Assembly: GCA_000708835.1 (NCBI GenBank)
Contig: DF237550.1
Span: 1 to 48,275 of the forward strand
DNA length: 48,275 nt
Source of the DNA: Klebsormidium nitens
Lineage: Eukaryota; Streptophyta; Klebsormidiophyceae; Klebsormidiales; Klebsormidiaceae
Direction of reading: 5' to 3'
Part shown: in pieces, positions 43,746-48,275 of the stretch
Position numbering within the stretch: position 1 is the first letter of the stretch
Layout: each line of letters opens with the position of its first letter
Notes under the pieces: model-generated
Database searches by the model: none
Told to the model about the DNA's origin: nothing
What the model saw: only the letters and a program-made list of their open reading frames with translations
Program-made: the position numbers and the translations under genes

Positions 43746-46700
43746 ATGGCGGAGAGCTCCAACAAGCCTGTCGTGTTGATCACAAATGATGATGGTATTG
43801 AGGCGCCCGGAATTCTGGCAATTACAGAAGCCCTTGTTGCTGATGGGGCATATGAGATATATGTAGCGGCTCCGGACAGGTCAGTCTTCTTGCTGATGAG
43901 GAGTGTGTAGGTCGTCAAGTTTGCAGTCAAAGGTGCTGCTTGGCTGACAGTGATGGCTGGTTGCAGTTGACCTGATTGGAGTGAAAGTGACACATTGCAG
44001 TAACCTTTCACCTGCACTAAAAGCAAGGTTCGCATGGGAGTCAAGACTGATCACAGATTCAATCAGAGCTGGAACTGAGCTTCTAGGATGTTGAAAAGAC
44101 TTTCTTTGCCCTCAGACACAAACAGATTGCATTGATGGATCAGAAACCAACACTTCTCATCTGCAGGGAGCGGTCTGCGATCTCTAATGCAATCACGTTG
44201 GAGCCATTAGAGGTGACAGAGCGAGACATTAAGGGTGCCAAAGCATACGGGATATCTGGTGAGAGGCAAATGAAAAAGAAAAGCACAACTTGCTTGATTT
44301 CCAGGCTGAAGCCTGTAATGTACTTCTACCCTTCGCACGATATGAGTTGAGTGGCTAAGGCCCCTGAGAAGCTTCCCAACACTGTTCTCTGATAGGCACT
44401 CCGGCGGACTGCATCCTCCTTGCCCTGTCTGGGGCGCTATTTACCTGGACGAAGCCAACTCTGGTAAGCAAACCGATTTCAATTGCAGAGTCTCCTTCTG
44501 ATAAGGTTAGAACTCAACTGAAAGTCAGTCAGATTGTCTTGCCCCGCTATTCAGCACATGTAGAACATAGAGGCATGCCAGTCTTCGATGCCATTACATT
44601 GTTAGAAGGGCTTGAGTCTCCTGGAGCAGGTTGCCCATTGAATTGTGTTCTTTCTTTTTGACCCCGTTTTCTCCCCACACGATGATGCCTCCCCTTCTTA
44701 TGTTCAGGTTGTGAGTGGTATCAATCGAGGGTCCAACTGTGGTCTCCACATGTGAGCTACCTTCCATATGCGGCATCATCTATTATAATGTAGCTTGAAT
44801 AACTGACGGAGGTCTTTTCCTGTTGGCGGGAAAACGCAAAGCAACTTCTTTCACTTGCTCATGCTGCGCAACCAGTCTGGCACAGATTGGTACCTGCATT
44901 ATAACTTGTATTCTGGACAGACTTGATAGACTGGACTTTTCGAGTCAGAAACGTTGCGGTAACTGTACTTGATCATGGTCTGACTGCAAGGGATGAGCTC
45001 ATGCAGAATCTATTCTGGGACGGTGGCTGGTGCACGTGAAGCTCTTATGGGGGGCGTGCCCTCGGTGGCCCTCTCCATGGAAGACAAGTAAGGAGCTTTG
45101 TGACTGGTGCGCTGATCGGTAAAGTAGGCCTTAGCTTATAGCAAAAATAATGCCGCTTGAAGGACATCATCAGTTGTATAGGCTGGACTACGTTCCTGTC
45201 TGTGTACGCTAGGAACTTCCTTCTGAGACCTGATTCGCAACTCAGAATTTTACCACCATCGAGTGGAGCCTTCAGGGCTCCCAACTCGTGATTGGCCACT
45301 GATCACTCCTCTGACTTGCATGGGGCTCAGAAGCTCTTCCATATAGCAGCCATGATTCTCCTTCACGACTTGTATGCACTATCGCTCTTTTGAAGTCCAC
45401 CTCTTCTGTTTACAGGCCGGTGATGGCTGCTGTAAAGCAGGCTCAGGAAGAGGGAAATCTGAAAGGAGTGAGTGCAGCTTGGGCAGTTAACAGGTGAGCT
45501 TGCAAAGGCACCAACAAACGATCTACTCACTTGATTTTCAAACAAGCTGCCGTCTAACCTGTGGGAGCTTGAAGTGCGTGCTCCCTTGGACGCAAAAAGA
45601 TGCCTTGTGTGCATCAGACGTTCCCTTTGCCTATTTTGGTGCGCGCACTATAAGCGGATTCCCCATAACTTCTCGGATGCTTGTTTGGGCAGCTGAATCA
45701 AGCTGGGTTTTGAGTGCAGTCCAGTACAGCGCTTCGAAGCAGCGGCTCAAGCGTGCCTACCGCTCATCAGGGCAGGGGTGCAGGATGCTCTGGCAGGCAC
45801 GTTTCCAAAAGACGCGCTGCTCAACATCAACGTACCAGAGAGGCCGCTCAATGAGGTGAGCAACACGACAACTTACAGCGGCTTCCTTGATGATGCGTAA
45901 CTCCGTTGTTTTCATTGAAAGAACGGCGCCGAACGATTGAGTCCGGGTGACGATCATACTTGCGGATTTTCCGTCACGTTATTCCGGGATCTGGTGGACA
46001 AACTCGTGAGACCAGAAAGACAACAAGCACACGCGAACAATTCATTGTGATGATGTTTCTTTCTTACAACACGTTTTGAGGTCGAGACGAGTACAGCCCG
46101 TCGGTTTCCATACTGGCTTGAACAAGCATCAGATCCGCCGTCCCCACTTTGTTGGGCTCATTGAGTGCCGTACTATCCGATCCTGCAGATAAAGGGCTAC
46201 AAGCTGACTGTGCAAGGCTCAGAGCGCTACGTGAAGCGGTATGCGGCAATGCCCAACCGCAGGAAGTCCGGGCTGGACATGGCCAAGCAAGGGGGTATGG
46301 CTTCCCAGCTGGCGCAGCTCGGCCTAGCGGCGGCCTCAAGGGTAGGATGTCCCGCGGACTGGTTCGTGCCTTTGTTGTCATTCAACGGGGACGAACGACC
46401 TCACTCTTGAGGTGCTGTTTGCATGCTGTTCCTTCCAGAGGTGCTGGCTTAAATCCCCTTCCATTGAGTAACGTGGTTCTTGCTCTGTTCGCTTACACTG
46501 AAGGGTAATCATTTGCGTTTTGCCGAGTATGACATGCCGATGCTAGACAATCTCCCAACTGGAATAATATCGATTTGTCACGTCGAGAGTGCAAGATTTG
46601 TTCCAGAAGGCAACCGTAGTCCCTTCAGATCCTTGAGAAGCTTGTCTCATCGACGATTTCATCAACCAGATCTTACAAACTTCGACTTTCCAGAATGTTG

Positions 46701-47534
46701 AGTCCTGTCGGCAGTCCGAGGAAGACCGTCTTAAATCGGGCGTTGGATGTGTTTGCACAGGGAGCGGCACGGCGAGCCGCTAATCCGGGAGTCGGGGTCC
46801 GCCCGGGGGACAAGGAGGAGGTGGTCTCCGTGGCTGCTGGGTCTTCGGACGCATCGCCAAAGACGATGGAGAAGAAATATTTCCATGCCGAGGTATCTTT
46901 CGGAAGATGTATTTTAATTCAGGTCTTGGCAGTCTTGTGTCCTATCTATGTCGCTTATCTCTTGAACCGGGCAAGCCTATGCACGTACTCACGGCACTTG
47001 CTTGCGCGTTCGTTTGCACAAATTGTTACGCCCTGGCGGCTTGTGTTGAAATGATTTCAAAGGTTGAGGCTTGCGATTGCCTCTGCACATGGAGACAGGG
47101 AGATTCTGTTCGGTGCAGGTCGGAGAACATGTCGGCGGCGTTGATGGCCCAGAGATCGACTCCACAGTGCTCGCCGAGGGATGGGTGAGGTCGCGGGCTG
47201 TCGTTGTGCTCACGTCGCATGCTTTTGCAATCATTCAAACGACCAAACCTTTTTCAAGCATTTGATTGTTCTGACATGCGGCTGATGAGACAACACCAAC
47301 GGACGAAGTAGCTGCATGGGATTCGTTCGCTTATGTACGACGAAGAGATTCCAAGCGTCACTTTTCTTTCTTATATTATTGCAGGTGAGCATTACGCCGG
47401 TAGGTCTCGCGACAATTGTGTCAGACGTCGCTCGAAAGTATGCATCTTCGGTTGTTCAAACGGTCGGGAGCATTGGAGGGAGCGACGGGACAGAGCAGCC
47501 CAAAAGCTCAGAAAACTTCCAATCAGTACTGTAA
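43746..47534 (+). CDS. SurE-like 5'-nucleotidase / acid phosphatase
   Basis: Eleven exons join in phase: 43746-43879, 44167-44258, 44396-44463, 44708-44751, 45007-45087, 45416-45493, 45720-45855, 46189-46341, 46629-46892, 47119-47184, 47385-47534 (421 aa). The SurE signature is complete: ITNDDGI (Asp15, Asp16) binds the metal, PDRERSAISN supplies the conserved Ser/Asn side, GTPADC follows, and SGINRGSNCG (Asn104) with YSGTVAGAREAL completes the active site. SurE proteins remove phosphate from nucleoside monophosphates and related compounds. The C-terminal 130 residues (KGYKLTVQGSERYVKRY to WVSITPVGL) are a eukaryotic extension also seen in plant SurE proteins. No signal or transit peptide is evident, so a cytosolic location is inferred. 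The start of exon 9 at 46629 is chosen because it keeps phase; an acceptor at 46693 would not. Confidence 0.94.
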
Positions 47535-48275
47535 GATGGACGCAACAGAAGCTTTCTTGTCCACAGAGATCAAATAGCACGAGCATATGCATATATGTGC
47601 AGCTTGCTCGCAAAGGTAGGGTTTGAAGAGCTGAAGTGGTTGCGGCACTTTCAATGGGAAGAGTTAAGGTGCATGCCTGGAGCTTCTCGCTTGCGCCTCT
47701 TCCTGGACACTCCCGAGTGGGAGTATAGTGCACGTAAACGAACATAGCGCAAGATGAGGTTACGCCTTGAGAGTCCAAGGTCGGTTTGTCCGGTGACAGC
47801 CGCATTTAGGCCATGGTGATAAGCATCTGACAAACCCTGACTTCAACGTGCGGATGACGATGTCGAATCCTCTTATGCATGGGACTCGAAATACATTACA
47901 TTGATAGAGAGGCGCGTGATAATCATTTGCGCACTAGAAACTGCAAGTGCATCACGCCACATATGCCTTCACTTTCATGCAACGAAAGGATCTTATAGTG
48001 AATCCCCTCGTCTGCACGCAGCTGCAACATGATCGCGTCGATCAACCAACCAGGTATTCTGTACCAATATAGACCGGTGATCGCATGCAGAGATCTGGTC
48101 CAATTATATGGAGGTGCCGATTTTGAAACACTCTCCATTACATGGCGCGTGTGCATGCGTAAATTTATATATGCATAATTGGACTTGCTCGATCCGAGTC
48201 ACATGAGCGATCCAGGCCAAGTTTGCGCATGCAAGGGGGCTGAAAACCCCCCCAACACACCGAATTTTTTTTCTC
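47535..48275. other. No gene seen; right end of window
   Basis: This is the 3' side of the SurE gene. Open frames are under 140 codons, without domains. The last 40 bases hold G, C and T homopolymer runs (GGGGGCTGAAAACCCCCCC, then a run of eight T), a possible short hairpin. Confidence 0.55.

Noticed and set aside
45494-45719. Frame running through 45494-45859 as a single SurE exon
   Set aside because: It is not in the SurE frame; the in-phase acceptor at 45719/45720 restores the conserved sequence ACLPLI...LLNINVPERP.

Overview
The window is nuclear eukaryotic DNA from the green plant lineage. Seven multi-exon genes can be reconstructed by reading exon blocks whose intron phases join without a break; donors are mostly GTGAGN/GTAAGN and acceptors very often TGCAG. 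Several products are plant-type: a RIN2/RIN3-like RING-CUE ubiquitin ligase, a plastid-style GNAT acetyltransferase, a CbbY-like HAD protein and a eukaryotic SurE. The same locus also carries a Hedgehog-type Hint protein and a Crinkler/RHS-type ATPase-nuclease, neither typical of flowering plants. I infer a streptophyte (charophyte) alga, possibly Klebsormidium-like; the species is not proven by the sequence.

Layout. 1-1500: no gene. 1505-8343 (+): ten-exon Crinkler/RHS-type protein with a 2A-like NPGP motif, a tandem exon-intron duplication, a P-loop ATPase and a PD-(D/E)XK-like nuclease end. 8344-18900: about 10 kb of gene-poor sequence in distinct blocks: possible extra exons of the first gene, a block of short inverted motifs, a 5-6 kb strand-asymmetric T-poor block, a dense AACC/GGTT motif array, a 521-bp hAT-type non-autonomous transposon with a perfect 8-bp target duplication, and tandem repeats.

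18909-23083 (+): RIN2-like membrane E3 ligase. 23931-26960 (-): GNAT acetyltransferase. 27548-31466 (+): CbbY-like HAD protein whose catalytic acids are substituted, head-to-head with the GNAT gene. 32783-36718 (-): secreted Hint/Hog-domain protein. 38321-42213 (+): DMC1 meiotic recombinase. 43746-47534 (+): SurE phosphatase. 47535-48275: no gene seen.

The genes do not form one pathway; this is an ordinary eukaryotic gene neighbourhood next to a repeat-rich island. The most unusual parts are the Crinkler/RHS gene with its 2A-like motif and duplicated exon cassette, the Hint protein, the substituted HAD protein and the AACC/GGTT array. All exon models were made by eye; RNA-seq would be the deciding test for each.
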